Of a stretch of 64,000 bases of DNA, positions 50,289 to 59,410 are shown in pieces; position 1 is the stretch's first letter, and the number at the start of each line of letters is the position of its first letter. The notes under the pieces were generated by a model, which worked only from the letters and a program-made list of their open reading frames with translations, did not search any database and was not told where the DNA came from. The stretch is taken from positions 19,342 to 83,341 of the forward strand of contig UBJO01000021.1 of assembly GCA_900465665.1 (NCBI GenBank). Direction: 5' to 3'. This DNA is from Hyphomicrobiales bacterium. Its GTDB lineage: Bacteria > Pseudomonadota > Alphaproteobacteria > Rhizobiales > Rhizobiaceae. A program made the position numbers and the translations under genes.

Positions 50289-50669
50289 TTATGGCTTTGC
50301 GACATCCCACACATCCTTGACGCCGTCACCGGTGATATCGCCCATCTTCTTGTCCTTGACCCAGAAGTAGAGTGGCATGCCGTCCTTCGCCCATTGCTTC
50401 ATGCCGTCCTTGCGGTCCACGATCGAGTATGCCCCTTCCGGCTTGGCATTTCCATCGGCCATCAGCGGCGGCCAGTTCTTGGCGCAATCGTCGTAGCAAT
50501 TGGAAACGTCCTTGGTGTCCTTCTTGAAGGTGTAGAGCGACATGCCGTTTTCGCCGGCGAGAACCTTGCCCTTGGCCGAATCGACCGTCTTCACGGGCGG
50601 GGCGGCGAAGGCGGCGGTGGCGGCTGCGGATGCGACGGTAAGAGCGATCAGGAATTTCGCGGATTTCAT
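50289..50669 (-). CDS. Secreted protein with Yx(F/W)xxD-type repeats (COG4315)
   Basis: 126 residues with a signal peptide (1-22, MKSAKFLIALTVASAAATAA, cleavage near FAAPP). Two related units contain the family motif: GMSLYTFKKDTKDVSNCYDDCAKNWPPL (about 42-69) and GMPLYFWVKDKKMGDITGDGV (about 97-117). The first unit has a Cys pair that probably forms a disulfide. Function of the family is unknown. It lies 21 bp upstream of the ECF sigma gene on the same strand and may be part of its regulon. Confidence 0.85.
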   Translation of the reverse strand: MKSAKFLIALTVASAAATAAFAAPPVKTVDSAKGKVLAGENGMSLYTFKKDTKDVSNCYDDCAKNWPPLMADGNAKPEGAYSIVDRKDGMKQWAKDGMPLYFWVKDKKMGDITGDGVKDVWDVAKP

Positions 50670-50843
50670 CGGGTGTCTCCTCGGGTTGGGCGCACGCGGT
50701 TTGCGTTGCCTGACATGAGACAAGGCGAGGGGCGATTTTATTCCCTGGCGCCGATGATTTTTTCCGACAGGGCGGGAAGGCCGGCCGTCTCGCGGCATTT
50801 TGCGGTTGCCTATCGCTGACGAATCCTGCCAAGTCGATGGATC

Positions 50844-51971
50844 ATGCAATTTGCTCCGCAACAAGACGAAGCCCTGAAAGCCGTTGCCAAATGGCTGAAG
50901 GAGGGCAAGGCCCCGATTTTTCGCCTGTTCGGCTATGCCGGCACGGGCAAGACGACGCTCGCGCGGCATTTCGCCGAGCATGTCGATGGCGAGGTGCTGT
51001 TTGCGGCCTTCACGGGCAAGGCGGCGCAGGTATTGCGCACACGCGGCGCCAGCAATGCGCGCACGCTGCATTCGCTGATCTATCGTCCGCGCGGCGAAGA
51101 GGCTGTCGAGGACGAAGAGACGGGCAAGACCTCGATCGCGCCGATGTTCACCATCAACCGCCAGAGCCCCGTCGCCAAGGCGGCGCTGATCATCGTCGAT
51201 GAATGCTCGATGGTGGATGAGGCGCTGGGCAAGGACCTGATGAGCTTCGGCACGCCGATCCTTGTGCTCGGCGATCCCGGCCAGCTGCCGCCCGTCTCCG
51301 GCGGCGGTTTCTTCACCAACCAGGAACCCGACTATCTCTTGACCGATATCCACCGGCAGGCGCGCGACAACCCGATCATCGGGCTCGCCATGCAGGTGCG
51401 CGAGGGCAAGGAGATCATGTATGGCGATTACGGCGCGGCGCAGGTGATCTCGAAGAACGAGGTCAACCAGTCGCTGGTGCTCGATGCCGATCAGGTGCTC
51501 GTCGGCACCAACCGCACGCGGCGGCGCTATAATCAGCGGCTACGCGAGCTGAAGGGTTTCACCGCCGATTATCCGCAGACGGGCGACAAGCTGGTCTGCC
51601 TGCGCAACGATCCCGCCAAGGGGCTGCTCAACGGTTCGCTCTGGCAGGTGATGACGTCTTCTAAGGAGACGACGAAGCCGGGGATCAACCTTCTGATCCG
51701 GCCCGAGGATGACGATATCGATCGCGGGGCGGCGAAGATCAAGCTCCTGAAGCAGGCCTTCGAGGATGTCGAGGGCGAGATTCCCTGGAATACCCGCAAG
51801 CGCTACGACGAGTTCGATTTCGGCTATGCGCTGACCGTGCATAAGGCGCAGGGTTCGCAGTGGAACAATGTCGTGCTGTTCGATGAAAGCTGGGCGTTTC
51901 GCGATACGAGGGAGCGCTGGCTTTACACGGCGATTACGCGCGCGGCGGAAACGCTGACGATCGTCCGCTGA
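50844..51971 (+). CDS. RecD-like/Dda-like ATP-dependent DNA helicase
   Basis: 375 residues of superfamily 1B: P-loop LFGYAGTGKTTLARHFA (about 28-44), FAAFTGKAAQVLRTRGA, Walker B LIIVDECSMVDEALGKDL, GDPGQLPPVSGGGFF, LTDIHRQ, and the C-terminal motif VI region YALTVHKAQGSQWNNVV and LYTAITRAAETLTIVR. It is shorter than RecD and resembles phage Dda-type 5'-3' helicases. No nuclease partner is next to it. It is common in rhizobial chromosomes. Confidence 0.88.
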   Translation: MQFAPQQDEALKAVAKWLKEGKAPIFRLFGYAGTGKTTLARHFAEHVDGEVLFAAFTGKAAQVLRTRGASNARTLHSLIYRPRGEEAVEDEETGKTSIAPMFTINRQSPVAKAALIIVDECSMVDEALGKDLMSFGTPILVLGDPGQLPPVSGGGFFTNQEPDYLLTDIHRQARDNPIIGLAMQVREGKEIMYGDYGAAQVISKNEVNQSLVLDADQVLVGTNRTRRRYNQRLRELKGFTADYPQTGDKLVCLRNDPAKGLLNGSLWQVMTSSKETTKPGINLLIRPEDDDIDRGAAKIKLLKQAFEDVEGEIPWNTRKRYDEFDFGYALTVHKAQGSQWNNVVLFDESWAFRDTRERWLYTAITRAAETLTIVR

Positions 51972-52034
51972 GGTTTTTCAAGCGCGTCGCATGTCGGCGC
52001 CGCAAAAGCGCTGCACAGTTTTGCGCGGCATGCT

Positions 52035-52724
52035 TCAGATCTGCACGATGCCGAGCAGGACCGCCTTGGCGATCGCCTGGAAGCGGTTGTTGGTGTCGAG
52101 CTTTTTGATGATCGCGGCCTCGATCGATTTCGCGTCTTCCTCCTTGAGATCGAGCGTGCGGGCGATGCGTTGGGTCGATAGTCCCTCGGTCATCAGCACA
52201 AGGCAGCGATATTCCTGTTCGGTCAGCGAGCGCTCATGCTGGTTGTCGTTGAGCGGCGGCTCGTCTCCGGGAGCGGTGTTCTCCAGCAGTTCGGTCACCT
52301 GCTGAAGCTGGCGGTGCAGCGTCGACATTTCAGCGGTCAGCTCGCGCTTTCGCGAGGCCAGGGCGGCGGCGAAGACGGCGTCGGCATCCTGCTGCGAAGT
52401 GGATCTGCAGAGATCGGCCATCAGTTCCTGGATGACGGCGACCGGCATGCCCGCCTCGCGGCAGACATTGATGACGGCCATGCGCCTGATGTCGGCGTGT
52501 TCGTAGACGCGCATCAGCCCGATGCGGCTTGAGGCAATCAGCCCTTTTTCCTCGTAGAAATGCAGGGTTCGGTGGGTGACGCCGAAGGCGTTGGCCATGT
52601 CGGCAATCGCGACCTTGCCGCCGGGCAGGCTTGCCGGGCGCGCGACGCGCGGCAGGAACCTGAAATCGGGAGGCGCCTGGGGCGGTGCGTTTGGTCTGGC
52701 AGCCTGCTTATGTCGTTCGGACAT
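52035..52724 (-). CDS. MerR-family regulator with a C-terminal LuxR-like HTH
   Basis: 229 residues from ATG 52724 (AGGAGGGCTC upstream). A Pro-rich N-terminal tail (1-37) is followed by a MerR HTH (IADMANAFGVTHRTLHFYEEKGLIASSRIGLMRVYEHADIRRM, about 40-82), a helical linker (to about 135), and a C-terminal LuxR/GerE-like HTH (SLTEQEYRCLVLMTEGLSTQRIARTLDLKEEDAKSIEAAIIKKL, about 168-211). Two DNA-binding domains in one chain are unusual for MerR proteins. No effector cysteine motif is present. Target unknown. Confidence 0.82.
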   Translation of the reverse strand: MSERHKQAARPNAPPQAPPDFRFLPRVARPASLPGGKVAIADMANAFGVTHRTLHFYEEKGLIASSRIGLMRVYEHADIRRMAVINVCREAGMPVAVIQELMADLCRSTSQQDADAVFAAALASRKRELTAEMSTLHRQLQQVTELLENTAPGDEPPLNDNQHERSLTEQEYRCLVLMTEGLSTQRIARTLDLKEEDAKSIEAAIIKKLDTNNRFQAIAKAVLLGIVQI

Positions 52725-53153
52725 GAGCCCTCCTGTTCTACGCATGATCAAGTGCGCGCATGACACGGATACGGGCGCGGTCGAGCGGTTTTGACGATGC
52801 ATTCCCGGTCGGCATGCAAAGCAACGGATCCTCGATCTGGTGATCCATTGCGATCAGACTATGCGTTAAACGACTGATTTGTTATCCTTAAAAATAGTCA
52901 CTTGTAAATAATAGTCGAATGTACATACGGCTGCACTGCAACTTATGAACGAATCATCAGGCGCGTTTCTGTCCCAGATGCTTAATCGTTTTTCTGATAC
53001 GTCTTGCCCTTGGCGTTACTTTGCTTGCGGCGATGTGGCGGCGGCGAGCCACCAATCAGAAATTCACATGCAATCATGCACGAATCTCGTTGGCCGCGAC
53101 GGCGTCCTTGGCTTAAAAGCGGGGCAGCTTCTTTCATTGAATGGAAACTCGCC
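52725..53153. other. 429-bp region between MerR-LuxR and pdxJ genes
   Basis: It contains divergent promoters for the MerR-LuxR regulator and pdxJ. The centre (52865-52930) is clearly AT-rich relative to the flanks. A short hairpin GTGGC-N8-GCCAC lies at 53035-53052. I see no credible gene and no RNA-gene signature here. Confidence 0.55.
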
Positions 53154-53906
53154 ATGCCCACCACGCTTTCCGTCAATCTCAACGCCATCGCCATGCTGCG
53201 CAATCGCCGCGATCTGCCCTGGCCAAGCGTGGAGGCGCTGGGGCGCATCGCGCTCAAATCCGGCGCGAGCGGGCTGACGGTTCATCCACGCCCCGATGAG
53301 CGGCATATCCGGTTTTCCGATCTGCCTGTCATCCGGAACCTGATCGACGACGAGTTTCCGGAAGCGGAGTTCAACATCGAGGGCTATCCGACGGACGAGT
53401 TCCTCGAACTCTGCGTAAAGGCCGCGCCCGAGCAGGTGACGCTGGTGCCGGATCATCCCTCGCAGGCGACCTCCGATCACGGCTGGGACTTCCGCAAGGA
53501 CCGTGAACTGCTGACGGATGTGATCGCGCGACTGAAGAAGATGGGCACGCGCGTATCGCTGTTTGCCGATGGGGACGGGGACGAGGAGGCGGTGGCCATT
53601 GCCAAAGCGGTCGGCGCTGATCGGATTGAGCTCTACACCGGCCCATACGGCGGCTGTTACGACGCGCCGGAGCGGGTCGGGCCGATCCTTGAGGCGCTGG
53701 GCAAGACCGCGGATGCGGCGCTGGCCATTGGTCTTGGCGTCAATGCCGGCCATGACCTCACCGTCGCCAACCTGCCGCCGCTGGTGAAGCGCATCCCCAA
53801 GCTCGCGGAAGTTTCGATCGGCCACGGGCTGACGGCGGATGCGCTGGAGTTCGGCATGGCCGAGACCGTGCGCCGTTTCTGCCGGGCCTGCGGCCAGAAG
53901 ATCTAA
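53154..53906 (+). CDS. pdxJ: Pyridoxine 5'-phosphate synthase
   Basis: 250 residues, TIM barrel: [44 protein letters not shown] (catalytic His), FNIEGYPT (catalytic Glu), [33 protein letters not shown], and [15 protein letters not shown]. It joins deoxyxylulose phosphate to aminoacetone phosphate in vitamin B6 synthesis. The first strand reads NLNAIAML where E. coli PdxJ has NIDHVATL; this is the usual rhizobial form. ATG 53154 gives the family N-terminus. Confidence 0.93.
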   Translation: MPTTLSVNLNAIAMLRNRRDLPWPSVEALGRIALKSGASGLTVHPRPDERHIRFSDLPVIRNLIDDEFPEAEFNIEGYPTDEFLELCVKAAPEQVTLVPDHPSQATSDHGWDFRKDRELLTDVIARLKKMGTRVSLFADGDGDEEAVAIAKAVGADRIELYTGPYGGCYDAPERVGPILEALGKTADAALAIGLGVNAGHDLTVANLPPLVKRIPKLAEVSIGHGLTADALEFGMAETVRRFCRACGQKI

Positions 53907-53926
53907 ATCCAGTTTGGCCAAACAAA

Positions 53927-53954
53927 AACCCGCTCCGGTGGTGCGGAGCGGGTT
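53927..53954. terminator. Terminator between convergent pdxJ and NmrA-like gene
   Basis: AACCCGCTCCG pairs with CGGAGCGGGTT around a 6-nt loop, with A-rich sequence on one side. It lies 20 bp after the pdxJ stop and 22 bp before the stop of the convergent gene, so it can serve both. Confidence 0.88.
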
Positions 53955-53975
53955 GTGGCTTCAGGGAGAGCGCTG

Positions 53976-54863
53976 TCAGGCGACGAGCGCTGCCTTGTTG
54001 GCCACGAAGTAGTCCTTCAGCGACTGCGGCTGCTTGCCGGTCAGCTTGGTGAAGTCCTCGGTCACATGATCGAAATTGCCGGCGCGGACATTGGCGTCGG
54101 CCGAAACCAGCATGTCAGCGACAAAGTCAGGAAGACCGGCGCCGAGCAGGCCCTGGCGCAGCTGGTCGTCGGTCACCTTCACGGCGGCGAGCGGTTTACC
54201 AGCGGCTTGCGAGATGGCGGCGGCGATCTCGTCGGCGGAAAGCGACTGTGCGCCTGTCAGCGTGTAGGTGGCGCTGTCCTTGGTGCCCGATGCGAGGGCC
54301 GCGGCGGCTGCAAGGGCGCAATCGTCACGCGAGATGTTCGGGACCTTGCCGTCGCCCGATGCCGTGTACCAGCTGCCGCCCTGAAGATTGTGCGGCATGG
54401 AATGCATGTAGTTGTCGAGATACCAGGCGTTGCGGATGATCGTGTAGGGCAGGCCGCTGGCCTTGACGGCGTTTTCGGTGCCGAGGTGATCGGGCGCGAA
54501 GGTGACGAGCGATTTGTCGGGCGAGGGCATCGAGGTGTAGGCGATGTGCTTGACGCCGGCCTTTACCGCAGCGGAGACAGCGGTCGTGTGCTGCTTCAGG
54601 CGCTGGCCGGGAACGGCGAGCGCGTCGGTGCTGATGATGAGCACGCGGTCGGCGCCCTTGAAGGCTGCTTCCAGCGAGGCGGCGTCATCGAAATCGGCCT
54701 TGCGGGTCTGAATACCCTTGGCGGCGAGGTCGGCCAGCTTGGAGGTGTCGCGGCTGGCGGCGATCAGGTTGGCCGCGGGAACCTTGTAGGTCTCGAGCAG
54801 GTGATGGATGACGCGCTGGCCGAGCTGTCCGGCGGCACCGGTGATGAGGATCGTTTCGCTCAT
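53976..54863 (-). CDS. NmrA-like SDR, QorB/YtfG-type NAD(P)H:quinone oxidoreductase
   Basis: 295 residues. The Rossmann start ILITGAAGQLGQRVIHHLLE and SRDTSKLADLAAKGIQTRKADFDD, then HIAYTSMPSPDKS, TIIRNAWYLDNYM and LTGAQSLSADEIA, follow atypical SDRs of the NmrA/QorB group. QorB uses NADPH to reduce quinones. The divergent HxlR regulator has the same layout as ytfG-ytfH in E. coli, which supports the assignment. Confidence 0.82.
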   Translation of the reverse strand: MSETILITGAAGQLGQRVIHHLLETYKVPAANLIAASRDTSKLADLAAKGIQTRKADFDDAASLEAAFKGADRVLIISTDALAVPGQRLKQHTTAVSAAVKAGVKHIAYTSMPSPDKSLVTFAPDHLGTENAVKASGLPYTIIRNAWYLDNYMHSMPHNLQGGSWYTASGDGKVPNISRDDCALAAAAALASGTKDSATYTLTGAQSLSADEIAAAISQAAGKPLAAVKVTDDQLRQGLLGAGLPDFVADMLVSADANVRAGNFDHVTEDFTKLTGKQPQSLKDYFVANKAALVA

Positions 54864-54961
54864 GTCTGTAAACCTCTAGGTTCGATTGCTGGTCTCGAAA
54901 AGAGACTAGGGCTAAAATAGGGATTGACCGACAGCTGTAAAGGAGGCAGTTTTTGCGCCGT

Positions 54962-54980
54962 AAGTTACCAAAAGGGAACC
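54962..54980. promoter_or_regulatory. Candidate HxlR-type operator upstream of the HxlR gene
   Basis: AAGTTACCAAAAGGGAACC contains an imperfect dyad (GTTACC / GGGAAC). A nearly identical sequence lies directly upstream of the type II NADH dehydrogenase at 59390-59410. In both places it includes the ribosome site (AAGGG), so part of the match may reflect that. Confidence 0.4.
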
Positions 54981-54986
54981 AGCAGA

Positions 54987-55406
54987 ATGGCCGGCACCGT
55001 CGTCAACCTGAAGAGCAAGGCCGAGCCGCGCGTGCGGAACGAGGTCGATCTCTCCAAGCTCGATTTCAACAATTGCCCGGTGCGGGACATGATGCAGCAG
55101 ATCGGCGGCAAGTGGTCGACGCTGATGCTGGAGGCTCTGTCGCAGCGGCCTTATCGCTTCGGCGAACTTCGCCGGATGATCCCGGACATTTCACAGCGCA
55201 TGCTGACGCAGACGCTGCGGGACCTGCAGCGCGACGGCTATATCGAGCGCGAGGTGTTTCCGACCAAGCCGCCGAGTGTCGAATACCGGATGACGGATCT
55301 CGGAAACTCGCTCTATCAGACGCTGGCACTGCTGTTGAACTGGGCGGAGAACAATCATGAAGCCGTTCGCTCCGCCCGGGTCAAGTTCGACGCATCGGGT
55401 GCGTGA
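54987..55406 (+). CDS. HxlR-family transcriptional regulator
   Basis: 139 residues. The winged-helix core is [60 protein letters not shown] (about 31-90), the HxlR signature, with the first Cys (C31) conserved as in redox-sensing members (YodB/QorR). The quinone reductase gene is divergent, 123 bp away. It probably represses that gene until quinone or aldehyde stress modifies the Cys (known for relatives, inferred here). Confidence 0.88.
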   Translation: MAGTVVNLKSKAEPRVRNEVDLSKLDFNNCPVRDMMQQIGGKWSTLMLEALSQRPYRFGELRRMIPDISQRMLTQTLRDLQRDGYIEREVFPTKPPSVEYRMTDLGNSLYQTLALLLNWAENNHEAVRSARVKFDASGA

Positions 55407-55459
55407 CGCTTGCGTGCCTTGCGGCGCGGGGTGAAGCGTTACGCCGTTCCCGATACTGA

Positions 55460-56671
55460 TCAGCGCTTCCGCAGCCCTTCCGTGAGGAAAAGCAGGAAGG
55501 CGAGGCTGGGGAAGCAGAGGCCGATCCAGGCGGCCAGCGTCCAGCCGCCGGTGGCGAATGCCCAGCCGCCGATGGCCGAGCCGAGCGCACCGCCGGCGAA
55601 GAAGGTTGCCATAAACAGGCCGTTGAGGCGGCTGCGGTGCTCCGGGCTGATCGCGTAGATCGCTCTCTGGCCGACCACGAGATTGGTCGTCACCCCGAAA
55701 TCCAGAATGATCGCGGCTGCCGTCAGAAGCGCCAGCGCGAGCGTTGAGCCGTCCGTCGCGAAGTGGCTGATCAGGAAGGCGGTGATGCCGCAGAGCATGG
55801 CGATGGTCGAGGCGATCTTGGTTAGGCCGCGGTCGGCGAGGCGGCCAGCAATCGGCGAGGCGATGGCACCGGCGGCACCGGCAAGCGCGAAGAGCGCGAT
55901 GCCGTTCTGCGTCAGGCCGAAGGCGGGGCTGGCGAGCAGGAGCGGCGTCGTCGTCCAGAACAGGCTGAAGGCGCCGAACATGCCGGCCTGATAAAGCGCG
56001 CGGCGCTGCAGAACGCGGGAGTGCAGGGCGAGATGCGCCATGGAGGCGAGCAGTGCGCCGTAGCTCAGCCGGGTGTGCGGCGTGCGGACCGGCAACTGAA
56101 CGCGCAGGATGGCGGCGAGCAGGATCATGACGACGGCCGACGCATAGTAGACGACGTGCCAGGATGTGGCCTCGGCGAGGAAGCTTGCGACCGGGCGGGC
56201 GAGCATGATGCCGCAGAGCAGGCCGCTCATGACATTGCCGACGACGCGGCCGCGCGAGGCATCGGGCGCCATGTTGGCTGCGAAGGGGACGAGGACCTGA
56301 ACGGCGACCGAGCCCATGCCAATACAGAGCGAGGCGGTCAGGAACATGGTCGGCGTCGTCGACAGGGCTGCGCCGATCAGCGACACGGCCGAGGCGACGA
56401 CCAAGGTCAGCACCAGCTTGCGGTTTTCCATGAGGTCGCCGAGCGGCACGATCAAAAGCAGGCCGAGGCCGTAGCCGATCTGCGTCAGCGTGACGATCAG
56501 GCCGGTGGCGGCCGGGCTGAAGCCGAGCGCCGCGCTGATCGGGCCGGCGAGCGGCTGGCCGTAATAGAGATTGGCGGCCACGAGCCCACAGGCGGCGGCG
56601 AAAAGGAATGTCATCAAGGGCGAGATCGTTGGCGCTGCAACGGTCTCCGGTGTGGTGGACGAAAGGCTCAT
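55460..56671 (-). CDS. MFS transporter, drug/arabinose efflux type
   Basis: 403 residues, twelve hydrophobic segments. The N-terminus has AAACGLVAANLYYGQPLAGPI (helix 1) and motif A VPLGDLMENRKLV between helices 2 and 3; GRLADRGLTKIAS is the equivalent in the second half. This is the DHA1-like efflux group. It follows a TetR gene on the same strand after 71 bp, a likely regulator-exporter unit. Substrate unknown. Confidence 0.87.
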   Translation of the reverse strand: MSLSSTTPETVAAPTISPLMTFLFAAACGLVAANLYYGQPLAGPISAALGFSPAATGLIVTLTQIGYGLGLLLIVPLGDLMENRKLVLTLVVASAVSLIGAALSTTPTMFLTASLCIGMGSVAVQVLVPFAANMAPDASRGRVVGNVMSGLLCGIMLARPVASFLAEATSWHVVYYASAVVMILLAAILRVQLPVRTPHTRLSYGALLASMAHLALHSRVLQRRALYQAGMFGAFSLFWTTTPLLLASPAFGLTQNGIALFALAGAAGAIASPIAGRLADRGLTKIASTIAMLCGITAFLISHFATDGSTLALALLTAAAIILDFGVTTNLVVGQRAIYAISPEHRSRLNGLFMATFFAGGALGSAIGGWAFATGGWTLAAWIGLCFPSLAFLLFLTEGLRKR

Positions 56672-56742
56672 GCTGGGCTCCGGTGGGGCAGACGGACAGT
56701 AGAGGTGATCGAGCGCGGTTTTGCGCGCTCATGGGAAAACAA

Positions 56743-57360
56743 TCAGGTCAGAAGCTTCATCGCCTCGCGGGCGACGGCATCCATATCGGGCGCGGTGCGG
56801 CCGGTCTTGCCGACGATGCGCATGCCGGCGGTCAGGCAAAGCAGGGTGCGCGCCGTGGCTTCGACATCGAGCGTGGCTGAAATGGAGCCGTCGCTCTGGC
56901 CGAGGCGGATGAGCTCGACCAAGTGCGCTTCATTGGCATCGAAGGCGTCCGAGACACGTTGCGCGGCTTCCTCGTCGAAGATCGCGAGCTCGTTGGCGCT
57001 GCCGACCACCAGGCATCCCCGCGTGCCGGACGCGCCATGCGAAGACGATGCATAAGAGCTCAGGAGCTCGCGGACCTTGTCGCGGCCCGTGGCAGCGTCT
57101 TGCAGGCGGGCTTCGAGCAGGGCGCGGCGGATTCGTCTATAGCGATCGAAGGCGGCGAGGAAGATGCCGCGCTTGTCCTTGAATGCTTTGTAGACGCTGC
57201 CCGAGGTCAGCTGCATTGCCTCGGTCAGCTCGCTGATCGAGGCGGCGTGATAGCCGCGGTCTGAGAAGACGTCGAGCGCCTTGCCAAGCGCTGCGTCCAT
57301 ATCGAATTCACGCGGGCGTCCGCGCGCTCGGCTGCTGTCGATGAGTGCGTGTGTGGTCAT
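56743..57360 (-). CDS. TetR-family regulator
   Basis: 205 residues. N-terminal HTH about 14-62: RGRPREFDMDAALGKALDVFSDRGYHAASISELTEAMQLTSGSVYKAFKDKRGIF. The ligand domain has GTRGCLVVGSANE (about 112-124), with a Cys at a position conserved in the AcuR/RutR-like C-terminal family. It is upstream of the MFS exporter on the same strand and likely controls it. Confidence 0.87.
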   Translation of the reverse strand: MTTHALIDSSRARGRPREFDMDAALGKALDVFSDRGYHAASISELTEAMQLTSGSVYKAFKDKRGIFLAAFDRYRRIRRALLEARLQDAATGRDKVRELLSSYASSSHGASGTRGCLVVGSANELAIFDEEAAQRVSDAFDANEAHLVELIRLGQSDGSISATLDVEATARTLLCLTAGMRIVGKTGRTAPDMDAVAREAMKLLT

Positions 57361-57421
57361 GGATCGACTGATTAGGAAATGATCGTTTCCAAATCAAGCC
57401 GAAAACTTGCGGTTTCGCAAT

Positions 57422-58342
57422 TTAGCAAAGATCGAGAACCCAGGTCTGCCCGTTGAGCTCGGGGCCGAACATGCAGTGCTTCTCCTCGGATACGAGCTGG
57501 AAGCCGGCCTTGACGTAGATGTTGCGGGCGGCGCTCAGGACATCGTTGGTCCAGAGCGAGATCTGCCGGTATCCCTTGGCTCGCGCGAAGCGGATGCATT
57601 CGTCGACCAACGTCTTTCCAAGGCCAAGCCCGCGCGCCGATTTGTCGATGTAGAGTAGCCGCAGCTTGGCGATCCCGTCACCGCCGTTGGTGATCAGGAT
57701 GGAGCCGATGTTGACGCCGCCGCGCTCGGCGATCCAGGCGTATTCCATGGCCGGATCGAAATTGGTGAGGAAGCGCCCCGCGACTTCGGCAACGAGCCCC
57801 TCGAAGCGCATGTCCCAGCCATATTCCTCGCTGTAGAACCTCGCCTGGCTTTCGACGATCCAGCCGATATCGCCGGCGCGATGAGGGCGGATGACCAGGG
57901 GCGGCAGCGTGGCTTCGGGATCGAGCAGGGATCGGATCGTCTTCATCGCGGCGACGACGTTCTGCGGTTCGCCCGATGCCAATTTCTCGAAGCGTCCGGC
58001 GATCTGGGCGTTCGAGCGGTTGACGAGCTCCTGGAACTGCGCACGTCCCTGATCGGTGACAGAGATGAGCTGGCTGCGCCGATCGTCGGGATCAGGCGTC
58101 GTCTCCATCAAGCCTTCGGCCTTGAAGCGCTTCAGGATGCGGCTGAGGTAGGCCGGGTCGAGGTGCAGGTCGCGGACCAAAGCCACGGCGCTGACGCGTT
58201 CCTGCGAGCCCACTTCGAAGAGCACGCGCGCGTCGGTCAGCGTGAACTGGGTGTCGAGATAGGCCTTGTTCAGGACCCCCAGGAAATTGGTGTAGAAGCG
58301 GTTGAAGTCGCGGGCTGCGTCGATGAGGGCGGAATCGGGCAT
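57422..58342 (-). CDS. MarR-GNAT fusion: regulator plus acetyltransferase
   Basis: 306 residues. The MarR winged helix (about 10-140) includes LTDARVLFEVGSQERVSAVALVRDLHLDPAYLSRILKRFKAEGLMETTPDPDDRR. The GNAT domain (about 150-300) begins LVIRPHRAGDIGWIVESQARFYSEEYGW and has the acetyl-CoA motif YIDKSARGLGLGKTLVDECIRFA. These fusions are common in alphaproteobacteria; the substrate is not known. A perfect palindrome 41 bp upstream is a likely autoregulatory operator. Confidence 0.87.
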   Translation of the reverse strand: MPDSALIDAARDFNRFYTNFLGVLNKAYLDTQFTLTDARVLFEVGSQERVSAVALVRDLHLDPAYLSRILKRFKAEGLMETTPDPDDRRSQLISVTDQGRAQFQELVNRSNAQIAGRFEKLASGEPQNVVAAMKTIRSLLDPEATLPPLVIRPHRAGDIGWIVESQARFYSEEYGWDMRFEGLVAEVAGRFLTNFDPAMEYAWIAERGGVNIGSILITNGGDGIAKLRLLYIDKSARGLGLGKTLVDECIRFARAKGYRQISLWTNDVLSAARNIYVKAGFQLVSEEKHCMFGPELNGQTWVLDLC

Positions 58343-58382
58343 GGATCAGGTCTCCTGTTGGGAGACCCTGTCCTCTAATTGA

Positions 58383-58395
58383 TTGACTGAGTCAA
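58383..58395. promoter_or_regulatory. MarR-type operator
   Basis: TTGACT-G-AGTCAA is a perfect 6-bp dyad with a single central base, between the MarR-GNAT start and the stop of the racemase gene behind it. MarR proteins bind short dyads of this type. Confidence 0.6.
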
Positions 58396-58409
58396 CTAAA
58401 TTGTTGCGG

Positions 58410-59126
58410 CTAAGCGACCGACTTTCGTGTGGCTTGATTGCCCAGGGCAAAATCGACAGCGGCTTTGGCGTGGATCTTGGTGGTATCGAAGCCGGGCAGG
58501 GGCAGGTTGTCGGGATCGAGGATCAGGCAGATTTCGGTGCAGCCGAGGATGATGCTGTCGGCGCCCTTGGCGCGTTCGCGCTCGATGATCTCAAAGAGCT
58601 TTTCGCGCGAGCTATCGAGGATCTGGCCGGCGCAGAGCTCGTTGAAGATGATGTCGTGAACGGTCGTGCGGTCGTCCTGATCCGGCACCATGATGTCGAG
58701 ACCGAGGCTTCTCACGCGATCGGTATAGAATCCGTGCTCCATCGTGTAACGCGTGGCAAGCAGCAGCGGGCGGCGGCATCCGGCGGCCTTCAGCGCTGCC
58801 GCGGTTTCATCGATGATGTGGATCAGCGGGACGGTAATGCGCTCCGCGACCGGGCCGGCGACGAGGTGCATGGTGTTGGTGCAGATCAGAACGCAGTCGG
58901 CGCCGGCCGATTGCAGGCGTGCTGCCACGTCGCCGAGGCGCTTGCCGGCGGCGTCCCAATCGCCGGCCTTCTGCATTGCGACGATCTCGTCGAAATTCAC
59001 GGAATGCATCAGCAGTTCGGCGGAGGCGAAGCCGCCGAGGCGGTCGCGAACCATCTCGTTGATCAGGCGATAGTAGACGGCGGAGCTTTCAAAGCTCATG
59101 CCACCGATCAGGCCGATTGTCCGCAT
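58410..59126 (-). CDS. Aspartate/glutamate racemase family protein
   Basis: 238 residues with the two catalytic cysteine motifs of the cofactor-independent racemases: LICTNTMH (about 80-87) and ILGCTEI (about 193-199), and the N-terminal IGLIGGMSFESSAVYYRLIN. This is the RacX/YgeA group (broad amino acid racemases). It lies immediately upstream of the MarR-GNAT gene on the same strand. The 284 bp upstream to the NADH dehydrogenase carry no visible gene. Confidence 0.87.
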   Translation of the reverse strand: MRTIGLIGGMSFESSAVYYRLINEMVRDRLGGFASAELLMHSVNFDEIVAMQKAGDWDAAGKRLGDVAARLQSAGADCVLICTNTMHLVAGPVAERITVPLIHIIDETAAALKAAGCRRPLLLATRYTMEHGFYTDRVRSLGLDIMVPDQDDRTTVHDIIFNELCAGQILDSSREKLFEIIERERAKGADSIILGCTEICLILDPDNLPLPGFDTTKIHAKAAVDFALGNQATRKSVA

Positions 59127-59389
59127 TCGATATTCCTCCTGCTTCTGCCGCGTCTTTGCGACGCGCGTTCTTCTGGCGGTCTCCCGCTTGGCGGAGCATC
59201 ATGCAAATAACGGGCGAAATTGCCAGCCGATCCCGTTCTCTTGCCTGGGCAAATGCCGCATTTGGGATCGCGAATGGCGCCGCCTTTGCCCGCGCGCTGA
59301 TTGGTCGCAGGCCCGCCAACGCAGGTTAGCTATGCTGAAACGGTGGTTGAAACGGGGGTAGGTTCGATGACATTGGTCAATTCTTATGC

Positions 59390-59410
59390 AAATTACCAAA
59401 AGGGTAACTT
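59390..59410 (+). promoter_or_regulatory. Candidate HxlR-type operator upstream of ndh
   Basis: The sequence before the ndh ATG reads AATTACCAAAAGGGTAACTT, a dyad (TTACC / GGTAA with AAAAG between) closely matching the element at 54962-54980. It overlaps the ribosome-binding site, so a bound repressor could block both transcription and translation. It may be chance similarity. Confidence 0.4.
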
